The position numbers and the translations under genes are program-made. Below are positions 1 through 5,007 of a stretch of 5,007 bases of DNA, in pieces. The notes below the pieces were generated by a model that made no database searches, was not told where the DNA came from, and saw only the letters and a list, made by a program, of their open reading frames with translations. Position 1 is the stretch's first letter, and each line of letters begins with the position of its first letter. Source of the stretch: an uncultured Planctomycetaceae bacterium (lineage in GTDB: Bacteria > Planctomycetota > Planctomycetia > Pirellulales > UBA1268); contig CAJAYZ010000836.1 in the NCBI GenBank assembly GCA_903949225.1, positions 1 to 5,007 on the forward strand. The letters run 5' to 3'.

Positions 1-1121
1 CGCGTTACCCCGAGCGCACTTACCACCCGCACCATGTCGGTGAGCGTGTCCTCGCCGTCGGTGTCGGTGGTGTGCATGTGGAGATCACCGCGGATATCGC
101 ATTCCTCGACGAGGCGAGGGAGCCTCGCCTCCGCGGCAAGCGCCAGTTCGTCACGGCCCTCGCGGAGTTCTGGGGGGATCCAGGTGAGCCCGAGGGCATA
201 GTAAACCTCGGCCTCGGTCTCGGCAGTCGGCGGTTGTGCTGCAGCCGAGGAATCGACCGGCTGGAAGCCGTACTCGCTGAGCGACCAGCCGTGTTCGCGG
301 GCCCTCGAGCGGACACGGATGTTGTGTTCCTTGGAGCCGGTGAAGTAGAGCCAGGCCGCCCCGAAGGCTGCGGAGACGACAACCCGGAGATCGATCTGCA
401 TGCCACGCGGCCCGCGGATGCTCGACTTCGTCACACCGGAGGCGATCACGTCGGTCGTGTGATCCCAGCGGCGGAAGTGTTCCATGACCGCAGCTGCATC
501 GGTCGCCACGGCGACGAGGTCGATGTCACCGACCGTCTCGCAACCCCGTCGCCAACTTCCGGCGGCCTCGACCCGCTCCACCGCCGAGCATCCCCGCATC
601 CAAGCGAGGACGTCCGCCACGACCTGATCGGCATCGTCCCAGAGTTGTCGCTGTACGGCGGTGCCGCGGACGAAGGCGAGGTTCTTGAGGATCGAGGCCT
701 CCGTCTTCTCGCCGAAGCCCTTCACGCCCCGCACGCGTTCCCCGCGGCAGGCCTCCTCGAGTGAGTCGAGCGAATCGATGCCCAGCACATCGACGAGTTG
801 CCGGACCTTCTTCGGACCGAGGCCCGGAATCCGCAGCAAATCGAACACGTCCGCCGGCACCTTCCCCGACAACTCATCGAGGAGCGGGAGCCGACCGGTG
901 TCGAGGATCGTCCCGATCTTGGCGGCAAGATCCTGACCGATGCCCTCGAGATCGGTGAGGGATCTTGTGGCATCGGCCCTGATCGCATCGAGCGACTCGA
1001 TCTGGTCGGCGATGGTTCGGGCGGCAGCGCGGTACGCGCGGACCCTGAACGCGTTCTCCCCTTCGTATTCGAGGAGATCGGCGAGACGATCGAAGAGGAC
1101 GGCGACGTCGGCGTTTGTCAC
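1..1121 (-). CDS. polX: Family X DNA polymerase with PHP domain (PolX), 3' end outside window
   Basis: The product is a bacterial DNA polymerase X, a gap-filling repair polymerase (base excision repair, end processing) acting on the nucleoid. The family usually fuses the polymerase to a PHP phosphoesterase that gives 3'-5' exonuclease activity. Visible here are 373 of an expected 570-580 residues. The N-terminal 8-kDa-type domain carries helix-hairpin-helix elements at residues 58-69 (LEGIGQDLAAKI), 97-106 (RIPGLGPKKV) and about 134-140. The palm contains GSWRRG and the metal-binding pair D199/D201 in GDIDLV. The third aspartate is D244 in QIDLRVV, followed by the nucleotide-binding YFTGSKEHN at 259-267. 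The PHP domain opens with DLHMHTTDTDG from residue 346 and then leaves the window. The start is GTG at 1121-1119, giving VTNADVAVLF, which matches the usual family N-terminus; a weak GGGA lies 6 bases upstream. It begins 20 bases after the secreted-protein gene, so the two may share a transcript. All catalytic residues visible are intact. Confidence 0.96.
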   Translation of the reverse strand, partial: MTNADVAVLFDRLADLLEYEGENAFRVRAYRAAARTIADQIESLDAIRADATRSLTDLEGIGQDLAAKIGTILDTGRLPLLDELSGKVPADVFDLLRIPGLGPKKVRQLVDVLGIDSLDSLEEACRGERVRGVKGFGEKTEASILKNLAFVRGTAVQRQLWDDADQVVADVLAWMRGCSAVERVEAAGSWRRGCETVGDIDLVAVATDAAAVMEHFRRWDHTTDVIASGVTKSSIRGPRGMQIDLRVVVSAAFGAAWLYFTGSKEHNIRVRSRAREHGWSLSEYGFQPVDSSAAAQPPTAETEAEVYYALGLTWIPPELREGRDELALAAEARLPRLVEECDIRGDLHMHTTDTDGEDTLTDMVRVVSALGVT

Positions 1122-1140
1122 GGACAATCCCGAGGGCGGC

Positions 1141-2415
1141 TTACTGCTGCGAACGCGAGGGGAGGGCAGCCGTGGGATAGGCCGCGGGACGGGGGGCAAC
1201 CGGCTGCCACGACGTGGTGTGGGCCGTCGGAGCCAGCAAGCGGGGGAAGGCCCCGGTGGTCGTCCCTGGCCCGGGGCCCGGAACAGTGGGCATACCGGGA
1301 GCCACGGCGCGGGGAGCCGGAGAGGCCGGTGCGGCAGGAATCGGCACCAACCGCTGGGCACCGGCCTGGGGCGCCTCTCCGGTGACCTGTGGAGCGGCAG
1401 GGGCTTGGCCGGCGGCCGGCGCGTTCCCCGTCGCCGCCGGTGCCGTGGCACTGCTCCCGGCCGCAGCCGGAGCTGCGGTCGCTGCCGGCGCCGGGGTAGC
1501 CCCTGCCTGACCGACAGCGGGAGACTTCGGCAATTCCGGGATCGGCCGCAGCGACGGGGTGGGGGTGAGTGTCGGAGGACTGATGGGCTGGAGCCCAGGC
1601 CCCTGCTGAAGCGTCGGTGCAAAGGAGCCACTCTGGGGAACGATCTGCGGCTGGTAGGTGGGCTGGGCGGCAGCACCTCCCTGCTGGAGCGCCGGAGCCG
1701 AGATGCTGGTTTGACCGGGGACGATCTGCTGCGGGATATCGGCGCCGGCGGCCCCCCACGCCTGCGGAGCGGTCTGCACCGGCGCGGCGAACGGACTGGT
1801 TGCCGCGCCAGCCGGCCCAGGGGCAACGTTGGTCCCCGGGACCCACGCCGATGGAGCGGCGGCGGCTGGCGCCATCACGGGCGCCCCGACGGCCGGTTGT
1901 GTGTAAGCGGGCTGAGCGTAAGCGGGCTGGGTGTACGCCGGCTGGGCATAGCCCTGCTGGGGTTGCATCTGCACGTACTTCGTCGAGTAGACCGCCCGGT
2001 ATTGGGTGACCGGCACGTTGACGGGCTGCTGGACGTAGTTCGTCACCTGCTCCATGCAATCGCGCGGGCAACCAGTGCAGGGATCGATTTCGCACGAAGG
2101 CTTGTAACTCGTCACCGGTACCGAGCGGTATTCAGTCCGATATGTCGTCTCGGGAACGTAGCTCACCTGCTGGACGGGAACGGTGACGGGTGGCGGCGGC
2201 GCGACAGGCACCGGCGCCATCATTGGGACCATGGACGGCGCCGCCACAGGGGCCACGACCGGCGCAAGGGCGTAGGCCTGCGGGGCCTTGTAGAAGCAGG
2301 ATTGGAACCCGGCGCACAGATTCGTGAGACAACACTGCGCCATCCCGACGCGTGGTCCTGCCACCATGAGCACTCCCGCCAGATTCAGCGTTACGATCAT
2401 TCGCCGCACGTTCAT
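1141..2415 (-). CDS. Secreted Tyr/Pro/Ala/Gln-rich low-complexity protein, probable cell-surface or wall component
   Basis: The product is 424 residues of unknown function. Residues 1-26 form a classical signal peptide: MNVRR, a hydrophobic core (IVTLNLAGVLMVAG) and a G-M-A cleavage site before Q27. Mature residues 27-43 carry four cysteines (C28, C29, C34, C40). A Val/Ala/Pro run (50-80) leads into a Tyr-rich segment (86-150) with short phrases such as TTYRTEYRSVPVTSYKP and VPVTQYRAVY plus four more cysteines (C108, C113, C116, C120). Residues 156-175 are four tandem YxQPA repeats. The rest, about 176-424, is Ala/Pro/Gln/Gly-rich, probably disordered, with no membrane segment or catalytic motif. 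Even cysteine number and export suggest disulfide bonding outside the cytoplasm; Tyr/Val/Pro-rich exported proteins are common in planctomycetes and some are suspected wall proteins, but that role is inferred here. The ATG at 2415 is preferred over one 30 codons upstream because it opens the signal peptide and has a good GAGGAG ribosome site. Confidence 0.85.
   Translation of the reverse strand: MNVRRMIVTLNLAGVLMVAGPRVGMAQCCLTNLCAGFQSCFYKAPQAYALAPVVAPVAAPSMVPMMAPVPVAPPPPVTVPVQQVSYVPETTYRTEYRSVPVTSYKPSCEIDPCTGCPRDCMEQVTNYVQQPVNVPVTQYRAVYSTKYVQMQPQQGYAQPAYTQPAYAQPAYTQPAVGAPVMAPAAAAPSAWVPGTNVAPGPAGAATSPFAAPVQTAPQAWGAAGADIPQQIVPGQTSISAPALQQGGAAAQPTYQPQIVPQSGSFAPTLQQGPGLQPISPPTLTPTPSLRPIPELPKSPAVGQAGATPAPAATAAPAAAGSSATAPAATGNAPAAGQAPAAPQVTGEAPQAGAQRLVPIPAAPASPAPRAVAPGMPTVPGPGPGTTTGAFPRLLAPTAHTTSWQPVAPRPAAYPTAALPSRSQQ
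1891..1950 (-). repeat. Four tandem 15-bp units encoding YAQPA/YTQPA
   Basis: Four consecutive 15-base units encode YAQPA, YTQPA, YAQPA and YTQPA at residues 156-175 of the secreted protein. The units are similar but not identical at DNA level, with third-position and Ala/Thr changes, so the repeat has diverged or is held at protein level. It marks the change from the Tyr/Cys-containing part to the Ala/Pro-rich tail. Copy number could vary between strains by slippage; that is inference. Confidence 0.85.
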
Positions 2416-2421
2416 GACTCG

Positions 2422-2427
2422 CTCCTC
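2422..2427 (-). promoter_or_regulatory. Ribosome binding site GAGGAG of the secreted-protein gene
   Basis: On the minus strand GAGGAG lies 6 bases before the ATG at 2415. It decides the start: the longer in-frame ATG at 2505 adds a charged Arg/Pro-rich stretch ahead of an otherwise ideal signal peptide. Confidence 0.75.
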
Positions 2428-2465
2428 GGAATCGACCCGACCGACTACTTCCGGCCAACCGCCCG

Positions 2466-2492
2466 CCGCGGAGCGCGGCCTTGGCGGCCGCG
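2466..2492 (-). other. Two overlapping, mutually exclusive GC hairpins in the leader of the secreted-protein gene
   Basis: CGCGGCC (2474-2480) and GGCCGCG (2486-2492) form a perfect 7-bp stem with a 5-base loop. CCGCG (2466-2470) and CGCGG (2474-2478) form a second perfect 5-bp stem with a 3-base loop. Both use 2474-2478, so only one can form at a time. They lie 51-77 bases upstream of the ATG at 2415. Neither is followed by a T run on either strand, so a simple intrinsic terminator is unlikely. GC-rich background makes such stems fairly easy to find by chance. Confidence 0.35.
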
Positions 2493-2535
2493 ATCTCCTC
2501 CTCAATCCTGTCTAGCGTAGGTTGCCGGCAGGGGG

Positions 2536-2580
2536 GATTAGGGAAAGTATTTCGTCCTCGGAATCATGAATTCCCGTCAC
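2536..2580 (-). promoter_or_regulatory. Possible promoter region of the secreted-protein gene
   Basis: This is the most AT-rich stretch of the gap before the secreted-protein gene; read on the minus strand it includes GAATTCATGATTCC and GAAATACTTTCCC. It also holds a small perfect dyad, GGAAT-CATGA-ATTCC (2560-2574), which could be an operator. I cannot match convincing -35 and -10 hexamers at a standard spacing, so the placement rests on composition, the dyad and position between the putative terminators and the leader. Confidence 0.25.
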
Positions 2581-2615
2581 GGTCCCGGCAGGATCGTCAC
2601 GACTCGCACAGTCGG

Positions 2616-2640
2616 AACTTCCTGCCGCGGCGGGAAGGTT
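2616..2640 (-). terminator. Second imperfect hairpin after the ATPase gene
   Basis: On the minus strand AAC-C-TTCC pairs with GGAA-GTT around a GC-rich centre (CGCCGCGGCA), with one bulged C. It lies about 50-75 bases after the stop at 2691. No T run follows, so if it ends transcription or protects the 3' end it does not do so as a textbook intrinsic terminator. Confidence 0.3.
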
Positions 2641-2663
2641 TCGGCGTCGCGCTGATCGCCACC

Positions 2664-2684
2664 TTCGCCCGCCGTGGCGGCGAA
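2664..2684 (-). terminator. Hairpin just after the ATPase stop codon, probable operon end
   Basis: TTCGCC and GGCGAA, with an inner GC/GC pair and one bulge, form an imperfect stem-loop starting 6 bases after the TGA of the ATPase gene. Its location directly behind the last gene of a tight unit, followed by a second hairpin and a 275-base gap, suggests a transcription end or mRNA-stabilising element. It lacks a T run. Confidence 0.4.
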
Positions 2685-2690
2685 ACCGCG

Positions 2691-3335
2691 TCAACGGGGC
2701 GCTGCCGCACGAGATCGCTCGAAGCGGTCGTAGAGAAGGTCGAACGCCTTGCGCAAATCTTCCCCGGCGTCGATGATCGCCGCGTCCAGATCGGCCGGAA
2801 TGATCGTCGTTCCGAACCACTCCCCATGGCCGGGAAGCTGGCTGACCAGCGCCTCGAGCAACGCCCTGCTTCCACGACAGGAAACGAGCGTGGGCAAGTC
2901 CGTCGGACCGTGGGAAGTCACCATCAATCCGATGCCGAGCCCCCGGGCCATGCACCGCACCATGGACCGGCCCACAGTTCCGAGAAGCTCCCAGCTATCG
3001 ATGCAGGCCAGACCGCCCCGAGGCGTTTGCCGCATCGACTCAAGGACGCCGAGCACGTCGCCCCGACTCCGCAGCCTGACCCTCACCACGGGCCTCGCTT
3101 CTGCAGCGACGACTTCCGACAGATGGAACAGCAGAGTCGACTTCCCTGTTCCGTGTGGACCCTCGATCGCGCCCGACCCACCGATGGTTTTGAGCCGCTC
3201 GACGATCATCGGGAGGTTGAGGACTCTCCCGCGACTGTCGCGCGGTACGAGACGGGCCGACGCAACGTAACGCGTCGCGAACGGATTCCGACGATGGTGG
3301 AAGTGTTCGAAAAGCATGACGCAGCGTTGAGTCAT
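2691..3335 (-). CDS. Small P-loop ATPase resembling the ExeA/GspA (AAA-type) family
   Basis: The 214-residue soluble protein should bind and hydrolyse ATP. Its N-terminus, FEHFHHRRNPF (residues 9-19), resembles the opening phrase of ExeA/GspA-type ATPases. The Walker A loop is GPHGTGKST at 59-67 (K65, S66). A Walker B-like strand is LACID at 109-113, followed by SWE; the acidic residue after D113 is displaced to E116. LMVTSH (137-142) fits a sensor-1 strand. The C-terminal part, to LYDRFE (201-206), looks helical like an AAA lid. There are no membrane helices and no DNA-binding motif that I recognise. It is the last gene of the cassette, 4 bases after the stop of the arrestin-like gene, so translational coupling is likely. 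The start at 3335 is chosen for that spacing; ATG 3317 is equally possible, and ATG 3383 would overlap the upstream gene by 44 bases. Neither start has a strong ribosome site. ATP binding is well supported; partner and role are unknown. Confidence 0.85.
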   Translation of the reverse strand: MTQRCVMLFEHFHHRRNPFATRYVASARLVPRDSRGRVLNLPMIVERLKTIGGSGAIEGPHGTGKSTLLFHLSEVVAAEARPVVRVRLRSRGDVLGVLESMRQTPRGGLACIDSWELLGTVGRSMVRCMARGLGIGLMVTSHGPTDLPTLVSCRGSRALLEALVSQLPGHGEWFGTTIIPADLDAAIIDAGEDLRKAFDLLYDRFERSRAAAPR

Positions 3336-3339
3336 TGAC

Positions 3340-3786
3340 TCACGGCAGGATCGACGGGGGGATACGACCGACGTTGAAAACATGCTCCGAGACGTGGTCG
3401 CGCCCCGACTCGAAAAACACCCGCAGACGAATGCACCAGCGGATCTTCACGATCACTCCCTCGTAGGAGAGCGGGCTCGTCGGCAGCTGGATCGCGAATG
3501 TCCCTTCCGGCACGATACGGTCGATGGTCTCGGCCGTGGCAAATCGCTCGAAGGAATGCACCCCGAGGTCCTCTTCCCCCTTCCCTTCCGTGTACCAGAG
3601 CGCCGACCGCTCCAGCGCCCGGGGCCGCTCGCCGTTGAGACCTTCGATGCAATACTCGACCGTGACCCACTCCCCCGGGTCGTAGCCCCGGCTCGGATGA
3701 CCAAAACGGAGTTCAATCCGCGGAAACGGCTGGGCCGCAATGGCGGGAACATGGTCGTCGCCGTGCTGAGCGTTCGTGGTAGTCAT
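3340..3786 (-). CDS. Conserved-looking small soluble protein with arrestin-like beta-sandwich signature, function unknown
   Basis: The 148-residue product has no signal peptide and no membrane helix, so it should be cytoplasmic. After a short polar tail (1-20) the sequence alternates hydrophobic strands and turns: FPRIELRFG, PGEWVTVEYCIEG, SALWYTEGKGEEDLGVHSFER (62-81 region), then TFAIQLP-TSPLSYEGVIVKIRWCIRLRVFF at about 96-125 and HVFNVG. The P-x-SY-G-x-IVKIRWxIRLR stretch resembles the strand pattern of arrestin/Spo0M-type folds, and the same W-x-I-x-x-R pattern occurs in the C-terminus of the neighbouring membrane protein. The ATG at 3786 overlaps the upstream stop (ATGA) and has GGAGG 7 bases before it, so it is preferred over a start 42 codons upstream inside the other gene. 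A scaffold or adaptor role between the membrane protein and the ATPase is inference only. Confidence 0.85.
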   Translation of the reverse strand: MTTTNAQHGDDHVPAIAAQPFPRIELRFGHPSRGYDPGEWVTVEYCIEGLNGERPRALERSALWYTEGKGEEDLGVHSFERFATAETIDRIVPEGTFAIQLPTSPLSYEGVIVKIRWCIRLRVFFESGRDHVSEHVFNVGRIPPSILP

Positions 3787-4862
3787 TCCAGCGCCTCCAC
3801 GGTTTCGGAGATAGCCGTCGTGACCAGCGCCTTCACCGGAAGCACGACCACGGGAAACACACGGGTGAACTCGGGCCAGCGGTCGGGCAGGGCCCGAACC
3901 ACGATCCGCCACTGGACGGCATTGTTCTCACTCGAGAAGGAGTGCATGGCATCGGCCGGGATCGTGACGGCCACGCGGGCCTCGAAACTCCCCCCCGGAA
4001 CCGGTTGCACCCGCTGCCAGCGCGACACGGGAACCCTCCGCACAACGAGTCGCTGGGTTCTGGTGTCGGTACCCTGCCGGAAGGTGGCCGTCTCCTCCAA
4101 TTCGAGCCCGAGATCGATCGACCTGAAAAGATGCGCACCTCCCTGCCCGAGCCGGACGTCATACGACATGCCCGGGACGAGCGGGTGGTCGGAGATCTCG
4201 ACATGCGTTGGCCCCACAGATGTGGAGAGGACGGTCGCCCTGACGAACAACACCACCCCGCCGACGCCGACCGCGACGAACGGCACGAGTAAGCCGATCA
4301 GCAACCAATCGGTCGTCCCGCCAATGAGATCGGCCCCCACGCCGACGGCAAGCACCACGACCACGGCGTTCCAAAGCAGCGCGAACAACCCGAACCCAAC
4401 CAACGTCCAATTCTCAGGACTCTCGAGGGGAAGCCGGTACCTGAGCACGATGCCGGGCGAGTTCTCGAGGTTGTCGCACGAGGGCACCCCCGGATGCCCG
4501 GCCGCCGGGGAGGCGCCGGCAAGGCCCTCGAGGATCACCGTTCTCGACGCTGCCGCCCGATGTTCTTGCGACTTCCCCCAGGTGCGCACCACCCGAACGA
4601 GACCGGAGCCACCGAAGGCCAACAGGGCTACAGGGATGAGGAGCGTCAGCAGCCACATCCACCATTCGTAGCCACGCTGGAGCACGACCGAGTCTGGATC
4701 AGCCGGCGCGTAGGACACCGCTCCGGTCACCAGAAGAAGTCCGAACACGATCCCAGCGCCGACCAGCAGCGCGTAAAAGAGACCCTCGGCGAAAGACCCC
4801 CAGGCATGGGAATCGGTTCGTCGGTGGCCCCGCTTCTTGGTAAAGAACCGCGGAAATCTCAT
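3783..4862 (-). CDS. Four-helix membrane protein with C-terminal arrestin-like beta domain, function unknown
   Basis: The 359-residue product begins with a basic cytoplasmic end (KKRGHRR) and has two pairs of membrane helices: about 25-50 and 66-90, then 152-180 and 186-208. Between the pairs lies a roughly 60-residue domain with GIVLRYRLP (137-145), a layout reminiscent of DUF3592-type membrane proteins. After helix 4, residues 214-345 are beta-rich: a PG turn (230-231), LFRSIDLGLELEETATFRQGTDTRTQ, VTIPADAMHSFSSENN (299-314), VQWRIVVR (316-323) and FPVVVLP. This strand pattern looks arrestin-like. By the basic N-terminus and even helix number, both the N-terminus and this domain should face the cytoplasm. 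The start is firm: an in-frame TGA lies at 4869-4871 and the next Met is residue 68. No clear ribosome site precedes it. It shares an ATGA overlap with the soluble arrestin-like gene. I do not recognise a named function; transport or stress-sensing roles would be guesses. Confidence 0.85.
   Translation of the reverse strand: MRFPRFFTKKRGHRRTDSHAWGSFAEGLFYALLVGAGIVFGLLLVTGAVSYAPADPDSVVLQRGYEWWMWLLTLLIPVALLAFGGSGLVRVVRTWGKSQEHRAAASRTVILEGLAGASPAAGHPGVPSCDNLENSPGIVLRYRLPLESPENWTLVGFGLFALLWNAVVVVLAVGVGADLIGGTTDWLLIGLLVPFVAVGVGGVVLFVRATVLSTSVGPTHVEISDHPLVPGMSYDVRLGQGGAHLFRSIDLGLELEETATFRQGTDTRTQRLVVRRVPVSRWQRVQPVPGGSFEARVAVTIPADAMHSFSSENNAVQWRIVVRALPDRWPEFTRVFPVVVLPVKALVTTAISETVEALE
3794..3798 (-). 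promoter_or_regulatory. Ribosome binding site GGAGG of the arrestin-like gene
   Basis: GGAGG on the minus strand lies 7 bases before the ATG at 3786, inside the last codons of the membrane-protein gene. It fixes the start at the ATGA overlap and points to coupled translation. Confidence 0.75.
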
Positions 4863-4894
4863 GGCCGGTCAACCCGTACGTACGCCGGCCGGCG
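4863..4894 (-). other. Palindromes and hairpin in front of the membrane-protein start
   Basis: CGTACGTACG (4875-4884) and CGCCGGCCGGCG (4883-4894) are two perfect palindromes sharing two bases. In addition GGCCGG (4863-4868) can pair with CCGGCC (4885-4890), giving a 6-bp stem that ends directly against the ATG at 4862. They occupy the place where a ribosome site would be expected and none is seen. They could be an operator or an mRNA structure limiting translation; in DNA this GC-rich the CG palindrome is weak evidence alone. Confidence 0.35.
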
Positions 4895-4938
4895 GTTCGC
4901 TCCGTCCTGCCGGATGCCCCGGCCCATTCGTCCGGAGT

Positions 4939-5007
4939 TCAGTTGGGATCTTCGCTGGCAGCCCCGGACAGTCCGCTCGTCCCCTGCAACGTCGCCTGGG
5001 GGGAGGA
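4939..5007 (-). CDS. Possible C-terminal end of an upstream gene
   Basis: Read inward from the right edge, one minus-strand frame stays open for 22 codons and ends in TGA at 4941-4939, giving a polar tail rich in Ser, Gly, Thr and Ala (ending AASEDPN). Its third codon positions are strongly G/C, as in the genes here. If real, it ends 76 bases before the membrane-protein ATG. Another frame is open up to a stop overlapping that ATG, so the choice is uncertain, and 22 codons are too few to identify a product. Confidence 0.25.
   Translation of the reverse strand, partial: SSPQATLQGTSGLSGAASEDPN

Noticed and set aside
72..764. Plus-strand open frame of 230 codons opposite polX
   Set aside because: The minus strand here has unbroken PolX palm and PHP motifs, so this is an antisense shadow.
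1891..1950. 15-bp repeats considered as a CRISPR or mobile-element signature
   Set aside because: The repeats are contiguous, lack spacers, and are explained by the YxQPA protein repeat in frame.
1118..2095. Second minus-strand open frame of 325 codons within the secreted-protein gene
   Set aside because: It is a frame shadow of low-complexity GC-rich sequence. It begins inside the gene without a ribosome site, and its product is a mixture of Arg, Gly and Ala without family resemblance.
2416..2505. N-terminal extension of the secreted protein from an ATG at 2505
   Set aside because: It would bury the signal peptide behind 30 Arg/Pro/Gly-rich residues and skip the good GAGGAG site in front of the ATG at 2415.
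940..2520. Long plus-strand open frame (526 codons) opposite the secreted-protein gene
   Set aside because: It is Arg/Gly-rich with no domain, typical of the antisense of GC-rich Ala/Pro/Gln coding sequence, whereas the minus strand has a signal peptide, ribosome site and ordered segments.
3787..3912. Longer version of the soluble arrestin-like protein starting at 3912
   Set aside because: The extra 42 residues lie wholly within the membrane-protein gene in another frame; the ATG at 3786 has GGAGG and the standard ATGA overlap.
3382..4671. Plus-strand open frame of 429 codons opposite the membrane-protein gene
   Set aside because: It is Thr/Ser/Arg/Pro-rich without domains, while the opposite strand encodes clear membrane helices and beta strands with coupled gene junctions.
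4999..5007. Plus-strand GGGGGAGGA-like ribosome site suggesting a divergent gene beyond the right edge
   Set aside because: It could be real, but no start codon or coding sequence is visible, and the same bases fit the C-terminal codons of a minus-strand gene.

Overview
The window is GC-rich and, with one possible exception at its edge, everything real in it reads on the minus strand. It looks like chromosomal DNA of a planctomycete (Planctomycetota, perhaps Pirellulales-like). That is an inference from two things: a secreted, Tyr/Pro/Ala/Gln-rich, cysteine-containing protein of a style common in that phylum, and a cassette of three uncharacterised proteins whose sequence style also fits. There is no ribosomal marker to confirm it.

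Layout in the direction of transcription, from high to low coordinates. At 4939-5007 an open frame may be the last 22 codons of an upstream gene. The next gene, 3783-4862, encodes a four-helix membrane protein with an arrestin-like beta domain at its C-terminus. It overlaps by an ATGA junction with 3340-3786, which encodes a small soluble protein with a related beta-sandwich signature. Four bases later comes 2691-3335, a P-loop ATPase resembling the ExeA/GspA type. These three genes form a tight translational unit, and two hairpins after the ATPase stop probably end it. No function is known to me for the set.

A 275-base gap (2416-2690) holds those two hairpins, a small dyad, a possible promoter and a GC-rich leader with two competing hairpins. 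It precedes 1141-2415, a secreted low-complexity protein with eight cysteines and a YxQPA repeat. Twenty bases after its stop, a GTG codon starts a well-recognised family X DNA polymerase (PolX with C-terminal PHP domain). This gene runs off the left edge with the first PHP metal motif still visible.

The polymerase is a base-excision-repair/gap-filling enzyme and the best-supported call. The candidate for something undescribed is the arrestin-like membrane protein, arrestin-like soluble protein and ATPase cassette. Two of its products seem to share a fold, and the third could supply nucleotide-driven regulation. No mobile element, CRISPR array, tRNA or rRNA was seen.
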